Part shown: piece by piece, positions 14,039 through 21,811 of the stretch
How the letters are laid out: each line of letters begins with the position of its first letter
Numbering within the stretch: position 1 is the first letter of the stretch
NCBI GenBank assembly: GCA_964436765.1
Contig: CAYTEH010000014.1
Span: forward strand, 1 to 34,565
Length of the DNA stretch: 34,565 nt
Reading direction: 5' to 3'
From: CAYTEH01 sp964436765
GTDB taxonomy: Bacteria > Patescibacteriota > Gracilibacteria > Peribacterales > Peribacteraceae
Program-made: the position numbers and the translations under genes
The notes under the pieces: generated by a model
The model's database searches: none
Told to the model about the DNA's origin: nothing
Seen by the model: the letters and a program-made list of their open reading frames with translations, nothing else

Positions 14039-15373
14039 ATGAAGGTTTTCACCCTCTTCCAACGCTCACTCCTTGTGCTTTTGGGTGTGAGCATCGTTGC
14101 AACGGGAGCGGTAGGAACCTTTTTGATGATCCGGCGTGTTCCGCTTCCCGTCGAACTGCTTCCCGCGGACGAGATCATTGCCTACTGGCACGTGACTGAG
14201 TGGGACGCAGTACAGCAGAATCCGACGCTCGCCCTCGCGCCCGGTCTGCCCCGCGCCGCACCCGGCTTCGACCTCGCGCTCGTCCAGGCCCCCGTGAACC
14301 ACCCGTCCGGCGGACCGCTCTGGATCCTCTTCCCCGTGCTTACAGACCCGCTGATGACACAGGCGCAGACGGCAAAGGGGGGCTTGCGCTTCATCGCATC
14401 CGACCCCGCCGCTGCGGCGCTGCTCACGGGCACCACACCACGCCTGAAGGACGACATGCCGTTCCGAGCGCTCACGGGCGGCCTCCCGCCGACGACCCCC
14501 TTCCTCTTTTCGCGGACCGCGACTCCGGTGCAGACGGGGATCGCCGGATGGATGCTGGGCTCGGCTCAGCCGTCATCGATGCTGCAGTACGCGGACGGCA
14601 CGACCCGCGTCCGCCTGTACGGACCGGTCGGCACCGCTCCCGGAGCGGCACCGATGCAGGTGACGAACCTCACCCCTGCGCCCGCGATGAGCCTGGCACT
14701 CACGACGCCGCAGCAGACGCTCGAGATGTACCTGTCATCCCTCCCGGAACAGGAACGCACCGCGCGTGAGACGATGCTCAAAACGGTCGTGCGCGAGTGG
14801 CTGGGCGACGACGTAAGCCTCCAGTATGACCTCCTGCCGCTCCTTCAGAGCCGGGCCGTGCTCTCCGTGGGCGCCCGGTCGGCATCGGGCGGGGCAATCC
14901 CCTTCTTGCTGGAAGGCGAAGCGCGGGGTGCAGGCGTTGCAGCGCGAATGGAACGCTTCCAGCACAGTGCAATGGCTATGGCAGGAGCTGGTTCAGTGAC
15001 GGTGCGGCAATTTGAAGAAGACGTCAGCGTGCCGCAGGTGGCGGGCGCCGGTAACGGCAGCATCGTCACAGCGGAGCGGGACGGCTGGACGGTCACCACG
15101 GGACCGGGCCTCATCACCGCCGTGCGCGGGCACAATTTCATGATCGGCAATGACCCCCTCTGGATGGATCAGCGCCTGAACCCGGCAACCGAGCCGGTCC
15201 CCCTTCCCGTCTCGCAGGGGCGCTTCCGCGCGGGAGGAACGGTGACGCAGTCGGGGACGCCCCTCTTCTCGTGGCATGACCCCACCGTCACGGTCTTCAC
15301 CGGCCCCCTTCCGGCCGCCTTCCGCTGGGCGATGGAAGAATGGGGGCAAATACGGCAATTGAGCTTCGAATGA
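14039..15373 (+). CDS. Membrane-anchored hypothetical protein (DUF3352-like)
   Basis: This 444-residue protein begins MKVFTLFQRSLLVLLGVSIVATGAVGTFLMIRR, one N-terminal membrane anchor, then ELLPADEIIAYWHVTEWDAV. This 'PADT..y..v' opening, followed by repeated alpha/beta segments, resembles DUF3352 proteins, which are common in CPR genomes and have no known function. The earlier in-frame start at 13982 lies inside a palindromic repeat and is rejected. TAGAAT (14020-14025) lies 13 nt before the ATG, predicting a leader of only about 6 nt. SecF follows, but an inverted repeat and a new promoter separate them. Confidence 0.72.
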   Translation: MKVFTLFQRSLLVLLGVSIVATGAVGTFLMIRRVPLPVELLPADEIIAYWHVTEWDAVQQNPTLALAPGLPRAAPGFDLALVQAPVNHPSGGPLWILFPVLTDPLMTQAQTAKGGLRFIASDPAAAALLTGTTPRLKDDMPFRALTGGLPPTTPFLFSRTATPVQTGIAGWMLGSAQPSSMLQYADGTTRVRLYGPVGTAPGAAPMQVTNLTPAPAMSLALTTPQQTLEMYLSSLPEQERTARETMLKTVVREWLGDDVSLQYDLLPLLQSRAVLSVGARSASGGAIPFLLEGEARGAGVAARMERFQHSAMAMAGAGSVTVRQFEEDVSVPQVAGAGNGSIVTAERDGWTVTTGPGLITAVRGHNFMIGNDPLWMDQRLNPATEPVPLPVSQGRFRAGGTVTQSGTPLFSWHDPTVTVFTGPLPAAFRWAMEEWGQIRQLSFE

Positions 15374-15392
15374 AGCAGTGAAACGTGTGTAC

Positions 15393-15465
15393 GTGAAAAG
15401 AGAAAAGTTATGGAAACATCACTGGAAATGCGGTTATTGCCTACTTTTCACTTTTCTCTTTTCAC
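15393..15465. repeat. Perfect 16-bp inverted repeat upstream of secF
   Basis: The arm GTGAAAAGAGAAAAGT (15393-15408) is repeated as its exact reverse complement at 15450-15465, with a 41-bp loop. The motif TTTTC(A/T)C is further iterated up to 15473. No U-tract follows directly. It sits between the stop at 15373 and the secF -10 box at 15489. Confidence 0.8.
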
Positions 15466-15502
15466 TTTTCTCTCCGCCGCAAAGCGGCTACTCTCTGTCC
15501 CT

Positions 15503-16405
15503 GTGAAATTCTCCTTTATCAAATCATCGCCGTATTTCCTGGCCGTCTCCTCCGTGCTGGTCGCCGCAAGCCTTGTCATGCTTGTGTATCCGGGCCCCAA
15601 GATGAGCATCGAGTTCACGGGCGGCACACTCATGGAAGTCCATTTGCCGGCGGGGAAGACGCGCGATGACCTGGAACAGGCCGTTGCAACCTGGAAAAAG
15701 GACGGCGAGACGCTCAAGGATGTCTCCATTGCCCGCACGCGCTCCGACTCGTACTTCATCCGCACCGAAACGCTCAGCAACGAACAGCACCTTGCACTCG
15801 TCGCTCATCTGAAGACCTCCATCGGCGACTACCGCGAATCGCAGCAGAACACCATCGGCCCCACGGTGGGCAGCACCCTCAAGCGCCGTGCATTCTGGGC
15901 GCTGGGAGTGGCCGTCATCGCCATCGTCTTCTACATCGCGCTCGCGTTCCGCAAGATCCCCCGCAAACTCAGCCCCTGGCGCTTCGGCATCACGGCTATC
16001 GTGGCGCTGGTGCACGACATCATGATTACGGTGGGCGTCTTCACGATCCTGAGCTACTACACGACGTTCCAGGTGGATACGCTCTTCATTTCGGCCCTGC
16101 TGAGCATCATGGGCTACTCGGTGAACGACACCATCGTCATCTTCGACCGCATCCGCGATAACCTGCATCAGGAAAAGGCGTCCAGTGACTTCGCGGAGAT
16201 CGCCGAACGCAGCCTCCGTCAGACGCTCACCCGCACCTTCAACACGGGTCTCGGCGCGCTCATCATGCTCTTCGCCCTGTTCTTTTTGGGCTCCGAAAGC
16301 ATACGCTGGTTCGTGCTCACCCTCATCATGGGCACCATCGTGGGAACCTACTCTTCGTTCTTCATCGCCACCCCGCTGCTCGTGTTCTGGAGGAAGAGGT
16401 CCTGA
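15503..16405 (+). CDS. secF: Protein translocase subunit SecF
   Basis: This 300-residue membrane protein is the SecF half of SecDF, which uses the proton gradient to help SecYEG complete export. The first helix is near residues 10-30 (YFLAVSSVLVAASLVMLVYPGP), then the IEFTGG motif of SecD/F, a periplasmic domain, and helices carrying LLSIMGYSVNDTIVIFDRIRDN, the diagnostic SecF segment. The GTG start at 15503 gives the family N-terminus (MKFSFIKSSPYF). TACTCT at 15489-15494 lies 8 nt upstream. An ATG at 15410 would translate the inverted repeat into LPTFHFSLFTF and is unlikely. secD is not adjacent. Confidence 0.9.
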   Translation: MKFSFIKSSPYFLAVSSVLVAASLVMLVYPGPKMSIEFTGGTLMEVHLPAGKTRDDLEQAVATWKKDGETLKDVSIARTRSDSYFIRTETLSNEQHLALVAHLKTSIGDYRESQQNTIGPTVGSTLKRRAFWALGVAVIAIVFYIALAFRKIPRKLSPWRFGITAIVALVHDIMITVGVFTILSYYTTFQVDTLFISALLSIMGYSVNDTIVIFDRIRDNLHQEKASSDFAEIAERSLRQTLTRTFNTGLGALIMLFALFFLGSESIRWFVLTLIMGTIVGTYSSFFIATPLLVFWRKRS

Positions 16406-16419
16406 CCGCACGAGGATTC

Positions 16420-16480
16420 TGGTTTACTGGTTTTTGGTTTTTCGTTAGGAACGAAAAACGAGTAAACGAAAAACGAACTA
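16420..16480. repeat. Word-repeat spacer (GGTTT / CGAAAAACGA) with hairpin
   Basis: TTTTTCGTT (16438-16446), AGG loop and AACGAAAAA (16450-16458) form a perfect 9-bp hairpin. GGTTT words lie before it, and CGAAAAACGA and GTAAACGA words after. It may act as a weak terminator for secF. The same words in reverse complement occur at 23575-23640. Confidence 0.6.
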
Positions 16481-16481
16481 G

Positions 16482-16502
16482 CCCTCACCCCAGCCCTATC
16501 CC
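16482..16502 (-). promoter_or_regulatory. G-quadruplex motif on the template strand of the tig promoter
   Basis: Four C-tracts (16482-16484, 16488-16491, 16494-16496, 16500-16502) with 2-3 nt loops give a G3+ quadruplex motif on the minus strand. It abuts the TACACT -10 box (16503-16508) of the trigger factor gene and occupies the place of a -10/-35 spacer. Confidence 0.5.
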
Positions 16503-16514
16503 TACACTCCCCGT

Positions 16515-17792
16515 ATGCCGCAGATCTCCCCCATCGAAAAGCTCCCTGCCTCCCGCAGCCGCTTTACCGTGACAATCGACGCAGCCGAAGCCGACAAGGC
16601 CGAGAAGGTCGCTCTTGCACGCCTGGCCGCATCCATCACCGTTGACGGCTTCCGCCCCGGCAAAGCCCCGCCCGAGAAAGTACGCGAGAGGGTGAATCCC
16701 GATGCCCTGCTGGAGGAAACCGTGCGGCAGGTGCTCCCGGGCGTCATCGACGGCGCCATCAAGGAGCAGAAACTCGAACCGATCGTGCCCCCCCGGGTGG
16801 AGGTGCAATCAAAATCGCCCCTGCAGATCCAGGTGACGATCGTGGAAAAGCCCGAAGTGAAGGTAAAAGCCATCGACAAAACCAAACTGAAGAAGACGGC
16901 CCCCAAGTTCGACGACAAGGACATCGAACGCATGGTGCAGTACCTGCTGGACCAGTACCGCACATTTGAGCCAGTGGACCGCGCGGCCGCCGCGGGCGAC
17001 CAGGTGACCATGGATTTCGTGGGCACGGGCGAGGACGGCAAAGAACTGGCCGGCACGCGCTCCACGAACTACGCCGTGATCCTCGGCAGCAAATCGCTCA
17101 TCCCGGGCTTCGAGGACGGCCTTGTTGGAGTCAAAAAGGGCGAGAAGAAGAAGCTGAACCTCACGTTCCCGGCCAAGTACCACGCCGAGCAGCTGCAGGG
17201 AAAGCCCGTGACGTTCGACGTGGAGGTAAAAAACATCGAGAAGGTCCACGCCCCCACGCTCACGCCGGAATTCGTGAAGGAGAAGCAGCTCGGCGACTCG
17301 CCCGAAGACGTCCGCAAGCGCATCGCGGATTCGATGACCGAAGAGGAAGTACGCATGGACCGCGACCGCCGCGAGCAGGCGTTCTTCTCCATGGTGACGG
17401 AGAACACGAAAATCGATATTGCCCCGGAACTCCTGGAGCAGGAGGAGCGCATGCTGCTCGAAAACCTGGGCCGCCAGCTCGAGGAGCAGAAGCAGGATTT
17501 CAACCAGTGGATGACCCGCACCAAGCGCACACCCGAGAGCATCCGCAAGGAACTGCAGGAGGAAGGCCGCAAGCGCATCACGCTGCGCTACGGCGTGCAG
17601 CAGCTCGTGGCCGACCAGAAGATCGAGGTGACGCCGGAGGAGGTCAAGGAAATGGCCGCGCAGGTGCTCACGACGGTACCCGAGGAGCAGCGAAAGGAAG
17701 CCGAGAAGTTCTATGCCCCCGGCGGCGACGGCTACGAGGAGCTCGTCTGGCGCAAGAAGGTCGAGAAGCTGGTGAACTCGATGCTGGAGTGA
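16515..17792 (+). CDS. tig: Trigger factor (ribosome-associated chaperone / prolyl isomerase)
   Basis: This 425-residue protein has the usual trigger-factor length. The N-terminal ribosome-binding domain spans about 1-115, with VDGFRPGKAPPEKVRE resembling the GFRxGKxP ribosome-docking loop. The FKBP-type domain is about 150-240 (GDQVTMDFVGTGEDGKEL…PGFEDGLVGVKKGEKKKL). The C-terminal helical chaperone domain is rich in Glu/Lys/Arg. It binds L23 at the tunnel exit and shields nascent chains. TACACT lies 6 nt before the ATG, so the mRNA is predicted leaderless. A terminator follows at 17837. Confidence 0.93.
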   Translation: MPQISPIEKLPASRSRFTVTIDAAEADKAEKVALARLAASITVDGFRPGKAPPEKVRERVNPDALLEETVRQVLPGVIDGAIKEQKLEPIVPPRVEVQSKSPLQIQVTIVEKPEVKVKAIDKTKLKKTAPKFDDKDIERMVQYLLDQYRTFEPVDRAAAAGDQVTMDFVGTGEDGKELAGTRSTNYAVILGSKSLIPGFEDGLVGVKKGEKKKLNLTFPAKYHAEQLQGKPVTFDVEVKNIEKVHAPTLTPEFVKEKQLGDSPEDVRKRIADSMTEEEVRMDRDRREQAFFSMVTENTKIDIAPELLEQEERMLLENLGRQLEEQKQDFNQWMTRTKRTPESIRKELQEEGRKRITLRYGVQQLVADQKIEVTPEEVKEMAAQVLTTVPEEQRKEAEKFYAPGGDGYEELVWRKKVEKLVNSMLE

Positions 17793-17836
17793 GCCGTGGG
17801 CGATGTGCCAATCGCCTGGATCATGCGCTGATCATC

Positions 17837-17868
17837 AAAAAACGGCGGACCGATTGGCCCGCCGTTTT
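17837..17868 (+). terminator. Terminator after tig
   Basis: Arms ACGGCGG (17842-17848) and CCGCCGT (17859-17865), followed by TTTT. The A-tract on the left makes it partly bidirectional, so it could also serve the minus-strand ORF that ends at 17891. Confidence 0.75.
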
Positions 17869-17890
17869 CATAGGTGACGGTGATTGAGCC

Positions 17891-18085
17891 TCAGAACGGA
17901 ATCGGGATCGGGTACTGGCACGTACTGGTGCAGAAGTCCCCGTTCGCGGTGTTGCCATCGTCGCATTCCTCGCCGTCGTTGAGCGTACCGTTGCCGCGGG
18001 TGAAGATCGTCTTCCGCCCGCACCACGTCCGCGCTGCCCCGTACGCGACGCAGGCCAAAGCAGGACTCATCAACCTCAACCCCAC
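17891..18085 (-). pseudogene. Orphan Myxo-type cysteine-rich repeat (DUF4215-like), probable gene remnant
   Basis: The minus frame ends with NGTLNDGEECDDGNTANGDF followed by CTSTCQYPIPIPF, one unit of the disulphide-rich repeat found in many surface proteins (usual form C-G-N-G-x-x-x-x-G-E-x-C-D-D-G-N-x-x-x-x-D-x-C-x-x-x-C). The first repeat Cys is replaced by Arg. Only one unit is present. It is preceded by an unconvincing N-terminus with a GTG start at 18085 and an in-frame TGA shortly upstream. It is most simply the tail of a degraded surface-protein gene, although a tiny secreted protein is not excluded. Confidence 0.55.
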
Positions 18086-18217
18086 TGCCCACCGACGATT
18101 CTCGTTCAGAATCTTCGGCGATTTTCATACGAATCGCCCTGAGATATTTGTTCACTGTCACTCTGCTGATACATTCATATACTGCTCATGAACCTATGCA
18201 TAGATCCTGCTCCTCAT

Positions 18218-20149
18218 TCACGCCTTCCTCCATCTCACCCCCACCTTCCTCCCCGGGTTCACGTTCTTCACCAGCCGGCATTTGCTCCTGTGCACCACCA
18301 CCTCGCCGATACGCGATACGGTGCCGATTATCTTCTCGCGCTCACCCTCGGGCGGTTTGCCCGCCTGGATGGCAGCCACCCAGCCAGACAGGCAGCATTT
18401 GGCGAACCGAACCGGCATGGGTACGCCCCCCTCCACCTCCACAGGAACCGCGCTCCCGGGCATGTGCACCTGGCGCGATTTGCGCGAAGGCGCAAGATCC
18501 GGAAGCTCCCGGAGCAAATCGAAATGCCGAAAGTGGGCGCTGACGCGATCGGAGCCCTGGCCGATCTTCATGAGCATGTCCTCCCGTTCGCTGTAGGTGA
18601 GATACGACCCCTGGTACCGCCGCAGCAGTGACAGGTCTGCATCGAGGCCCGGCAGTCGCCGCTTCTTGAGTTCTTCGTTGATCATCTGCTTCCCGCGATC
18701 TACGTACTTGTCGCGGTCAATCGAGTGCAGGTACCGCCGGAGCCGCGATCGCGACGAGGCCATCTTGAGCATCTGCAACCACTCGGGAGAGGGGCGTGCC
18801 GTGCCCTGGCTGACGATCTCGACCACATCGCCGTTCTCGAGCTCGTAATTGAGCGGCACCACGGACCCGTTGACGCGTGCGCTGCGGTAGGAAAGCCCCA
18901 CCTGCGTGTGAATCTGAAAAGCAAAATCGAGCGTGGTCGCGCCCTCGGGGAGTTCAACGATGTCCCCTTTGGGAGTGAGCACGAAAATATGATCCACGAG
19001 TCTGGCTGCACCGCCGACCCCGGCAACGGGCTGCTGGGAGGTGAGCATCTGCTGCAGGGCAACGCGCTGCATCATGCGCTCGGCGCTCCCTCCCTGTTTG
19101 TAACTCCAGTGCGCCGCGATACCATACTCGGCCTCGCGGTGCATGGCGTGGGTACGCACCTGCACCTCCACCGTGACGCCCTCGGGAACGCCCGGCAGAC
19201 GCGCGATTGTCGTGTGGAGACTGCGGTACCCGTTCGGCTTGGGAAACGCGATGTAGTCCTTGAAACGGTTGGCGACAGGACGGCCCATGCGGTGCAGAAA
19301 TCCGAGCGTCCGGTAGCAGTCCTCCTCGGTCTGCACGAGCACGCGGAGCGCGAAGAGATCGGGCAGGCTCTGTATGTCGGTCATGCTGCGGCTGCGCATT
19401 TTCGAGAAGATGCTGAACCCGAGTTTCTCCCTCCCCTGCACGAGCGCGGCAATGCCCTGCTGACGGAGCGCCGTGGCCAGCGCCTTGGCGGCAGCGGGCA
19501 AGAACGTGCCGTGCTTTGCGCGGAGCGCCTCCAGCTGCTCTGTGATACGTTCGCAGTCCTGCGGATACGTGAGCGGGAATGCGAGGGCCTCCAGCCTCTG
19601 CTTGAGCGTGTGAATACCGAGGCGGGCCGCCACCGGCGCAAACAGGTTGAGCACGTCGCGGCAGACCCTGCGCGTCTCGGGGCCCGTCGTCCCCTGCAGG
19701 CGCTCGAGCACGCAGCACCGATCGCAGAGGATGATAAGCAGCACCCTCACGTCGTCGGAGACGCTGAGGAGCATCAGCCGCAGGTCCTCGATGGAATTGC
19801 GGCGGGTACGGAGCGTCACGTGCGAGAGCAGATGGACGGCGCTCACGATCATTTTGACCCCCTGCCCGAACTCCTCCTCCAGCTCCGCCAGCGTCACCGA
19901 ACGTGTTTCCAACGCATGCTGAAGCAGACACGCGCACACGGAATCGCTATCGGGCTGGAACGGCAGCAGCTCCCTGAGCACGTCGAAGGTATGGGTAAGC
20001 AACGGCACACCCGTCCAGTGCTCCCGGCCCGCATAGAGTTTCTCGGCATAGGCGAGTGCACGAGCGATTTTTGCATTCTCGGTCGCCAGGTGCGGGGGCA
20101 GCTCGCGTGTGCCGAGGAGTTCTGCCAGTGGTGATACGGCACGAGCCAT
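18218..20149 (-). CDS. RelA/SpoT-family (p)ppGpp synthetase with degenerate hydrolase domain
   Basis: This 643-residue long RSH protein makes (p)ppGpp from ATP and GTP/GDP. The HD hydrolase region (about 30-190) is recognisable, but the catalytic pair is changed: the usual LLHDVIED is LLQHALET, and DRTHNMRTL is DRCCVLERL, so hydrolysis is probably lost. The synthetase domain is intact: GREKLGFSIFSKM, DLFALRVLV, FKDYIAFPKPNGYRSLHTT, VEVQVRT and EYGIAAHWSYK. A TGS domain (DHIFVLTPKGDIVELPEGATTLDFAF) and a Cys-containing ZFD-like tail (AKCC…VVHRSKC) follow; no ACT domain is seen. The ATG at 20149 has TACACT with TGC before it (20161-20166), 11 nt upstream. An earlier ATG at 20212 is also in frame. 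Confidence 0.9.
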   Translation of the reverse strand: MARAVSPLAELLGTRELPPHLATENAKIARALAYAEKLYAGREHWTGVPLLTHTFDVLRELLPFQPDSDSVCACLLQHALETRSVTLAELEEEFGQGVKMIVSAVHLLSHVTLRTRRNSIEDLRLMLLSVSDDVRVLLIILCDRCCVLERLQGTTGPETRRVCRDVLNLFAPVAARLGIHTLKQRLEALAFPLTYPQDCERITEQLEALRAKHGTFLPAAAKALATALRQQGIAALVQGREKLGFSIFSKMRSRSMTDIQSLPDLFALRVLVQTEEDCYRTLGFLHRMGRPVANRFKDYIAFPKPNGYRSLHTTIARLPGVPEGVTVEVQVRTHAMHREAEYGIAAHWSYKQGGSAERMMQRVALQQMLTSQQPVAGVGGAARLVDHIFVLTPKGDIVELPEGATTLDFAFQIHTQVGLSYRSARVNGSVVPLNYELENGDVVEIVSQGTARPSPEWLQMLKMASSRSRLRRYLHSIDRDKYVDRGKQMINEELKKRRLPGLDADLSLLRRYQGSYLTYSEREDMLMKIGQGSDRVSAHFRHFDLLRELPDLAPSRKSRQVHMPGSAVPVEVEGGVPMPVRFAKCCLSGWVAAIQAGKPPEGEREKIIGTVSRIGEVVVHRSKCRLVKNVNPGRKVGVRWRKA

Positions 20150-20212
20150 GTTGAACGTGAAGTGTAGCAGGGGGCGGGAGACGCTGGACAGGAGATGTTC
20201 GGTAAAACGCAT

Positions 20213-20286
20213 CAGTTGCCAGGAATCAGGATGCAGTCCTGTGACCTCATTTCCTTCCTGAATCCTGCATCCTTCTATCCTGATCC
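20213..20286. repeat. Word-repeat spacer (ATCCTG / CAGGAT)
   Basis: The left part carries GGAATCAGGATGCAG. The right part carries CCTGAATCCTGCATCC and ATCCTGATCC, largely its reverse complement. It lies upstream of the relA/spoT promoter and shows the same design as the other spacers, with its own word. Confidence 0.55.
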
Positions 20287-20355
20287 TTTTCACCGATCCG
20301 ACACTGTTTTTGAGTTCCTCTCCTCTCTTTCCCTTGACAAAAAAGTCGATACGAC

Positions 20356-20383
20356 TTGACTAACTGATTTTTCTCAATAAAAT
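20356..20383 (+). promoter_or_regulatory. Promoter of the rplJL operon
   Basis: TTGACT (20356-20361), 16-nt spacer, TAAAAT (20378-20383). A second -35-like TTGACA lies at 20334-20339. The predicted +1 near 20390 coincides with the first bases of the L10 leader. Confidence 0.8.
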
Positions 20384-20390
20384 CCCCCTA

Positions 20391-20456
20391 CGTCCGAAGA
20401 CCGAGGGCACAAGAGCGCAGCTCGACATAAGCCCCTCCGAGGAATACAGCATCGGT
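20391..20456 (+). ncRNA. Ribosomal protein L10 leader
   Basis: The leader sits directly after the rplJL promoter and shows the L10-leader pattern: CCGAAGACCGAGGG at the 5' side, CAAGAGCGCAGCTCG hairpin, ATAAG, and CCCCTCCGAGGAATACAG on the 3' side, closing with TCGG. The AGAC and CCGAGGA segments correspond to the kink-turn where L10(L12) binds to repress its own operon. Confidence 0.8.
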
Positions 20457-20497
20457 CACTCGGCCCCGGCTTGGTGGTTCGTGCCGTGTTCCTCGCT

Positions 20498-20535
20498 GGT
20501 CTCCCGGACAATAGTGTCACTGGAGACCTTTTTTT
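20498..20535 (+). terminator. Intrinsic terminator downstream of the L10 leader (possible attenuator)
   Basis: Arms GGTCTCC (20498-20504) and GGAGACC (20522-20528) enclose an inner GGAC/GTC pairing and are followed by T7 (20529-20535). It lies inside the leader, upstream of rplJ, so it can only work as an attenuator or as the end of a short leader RNA. Confidence 0.8.
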
Positions 20536-20554
20536 GTCCCCGTCCTCGATACGC

Positions 20555-20654
20555 NNNNNNNNNNNNNNNNNNNNNNNNNNNNNNNNNNNNNNNNNNNNNN
20601 NNNNNNNNNNNNNNNNNNNNNNNNNNNNNNNNNNNNNNNNNNNNNNNNNNNNNN
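20555..20654. other. Assembly gap (100 N) in the rplJ leader
   Basis: A placeholder gap between the leader terminator and rplJ. No overlap between its flanks is visible. The true leader length is unknown. Confidence 0.95.
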
Positions 20655-20696
20655 GCTACTCGGACTGACAACAGGACGCATTTACCACCCATTACT

Positions 20697-21239
20697 ATGG
20701 CAGTTACAAGAGATCAGAAGAAAGTGCAGCTCGCAGAGCTGAAGGACAAGTTCGGCACCGCATCCTCGGTGATCTTCGCCCATTACATCGGCATGAACGT
20801 CGCCGACGTGAGCGAACTGCGCAGGAGCCTGAAGAAGGCCGGCGCGGAGATGAAAGTGGCCAAGAAAACCCTCATGAAGCTGGCCAGCCAGGAGAAGGGC
20901 CTGCCGACAATCGATGACTCCCAGCTCACCGGCCCCGTCGCCTGCATCTTCAGCTACCAGGACCCCGTCGCCGGTCCCCAGGCCGCCCTCAAATTCAGCA
21001 AAGATCACAAAGAAGTCTCGTTCCTCGGAGGCCTGTTTGAAGGAAAGCTCCTCAGCAAGAACGACGCAGTGACGCTCGCGAGCATCCCGGGCCGCCAGGT
21101 GCTCCTCGCGACCTTCGCGGGCATGATCCGCTCCCCTCTCGTCAGCTTCGCTTCGATGTGCAACGGTCCTCTCTCCGGCTTCGCGCGGGGACTCAGCCAG
21201 CTTGCGGAGAAGGGCGGCGCCCAGCCGAAGGCCGCATAA
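20697..21239 (+). CDS. rplJ: 50S ribosomal protein L10
   Basis: This 180-residue protein anchors L7/L12 dimers to the ribosomal stalk and is the autoregulator of the operon through the L10 leader. The N-terminal part shows VTRDQKKVQLAELKDKF then SVIFAHYIGMNVADVSELRRSLKKAGAEMKVAKKTL, the family core. The C-terminal helix binds L7/L12. No Shine-Dalgarno site precedes the ATG. rplL follows after 43 nt. Confidence 0.95.
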   Translation: MAVTRDQKKVQLAELKDKFGTASSVIFAHYIGMNVADVSELRRSLKKAGAEMKVAKKTLMKLASQEKGLPTIDDSQLTGPVACIFSYQDPVAGPQAALKFSKDHKEVSFLGGLFEGKLLSKNDAVTLASIPGRQVLLATFAGMIRSPLVSFASMCNGPLSGFARGLSQLAEKGGAQPKAA

Positions 21240-21282
21240 TTCAGTCAATTATTTTTTTCATCTCTTTTTTCCCACCCCTATC

Positions 21283-21681
21283 ATGGCAGACGCAGTCACC
21301 CTCAATGCCGAGGAACAGGCCGTTATCTCGGCACTCGAGAAGCTGAACGTGATTCAGCTCAATAACGTCGTCAAATACATGGAGTCGACGTACGGCATTT
21401 CCGCAGCCGCCCCCGTGGCAGCCGCAGCCCCCGCCGCAGGCGGTGGTGCAGCCGCTCCCGCCGAGGAGAAGGCCAGCTACAACGTCGAGCTCACCGATTC
21501 CGGCGCCCAGAAGATCGCCGTCATCAAGGCGCTCCGCGAGGTCACCGGTCTCGCCCTGGGCGAAGCCAAGGCCATGGTCGATGGCGCTCCCAAGATGATC
21601 AAGGAGAACGTCTCCAAGGAGGACGCCGAGAAGTGGAAGAAGACCCTCGAGGCCGCCGGCGCCAAGGTCAGCCTGAAGTAA
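21283..21681 (+). CDS. rplL: 50S ribosomal protein L7/L12
   Basis: This 132-residue protein has an N-terminal dimerisation helix region, an Ala/Pro/Gly-rich hinge (residues about 43-65) and the C-terminal factor-binding domain (KIAVIKALREVTGLALGEAKAMVDGAP). It recruits elongation and release factors. The preceding 43-nt spacer is T-rich and has no Shine-Dalgarno sequence. A terminator follows. Confidence 0.96.
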   Translation: MADAVTLNAEEQAVISALEKLNVIQLNNVVKYMESTYGISAAAPVAAAAPAAGGGAAAPAEEKASYNVELTDSGAQKIAVIKALREVTGLALGEAKAMVDGAPKMIKENVSKEDAEKWKKTLEAAGAKVSLK

Positions 21682-21702
21682 ATCCCTCTCCTGTATTCAA
21701 AG

Positions 21703-21735
21703 ACCGGGGTCGGCGCAAGCTGCTCCGGTTTTTTT
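21703..21735 (+). terminator. Terminator of the rplJL operon
   Basis: ACCGG (21703-21707) pairs with CCGGT (21725-21729), with additional inner GC pairs around GCGCAAGC, followed by T7. Confidence 0.82.
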
Positions 21736-21756
21736 GGCACATAGCCCGGCGGACGA

Positions 21757-21784
21757 TTGACATTTACGCCGCCCGTCTTAGTAT
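21757..21784 (+). promoter_or_regulatory. Promoter of the 162-aa gene
   Basis: TTGACA (21757-21762), 16-nt spacer, TAGTAT (21779-21784). The predicted 5' UTR is about 20 nt. Confidence 0.7.
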
Positions 21785-21811
21785 GACCGCCATTTTTCCC
21801 GCTCCACTACG

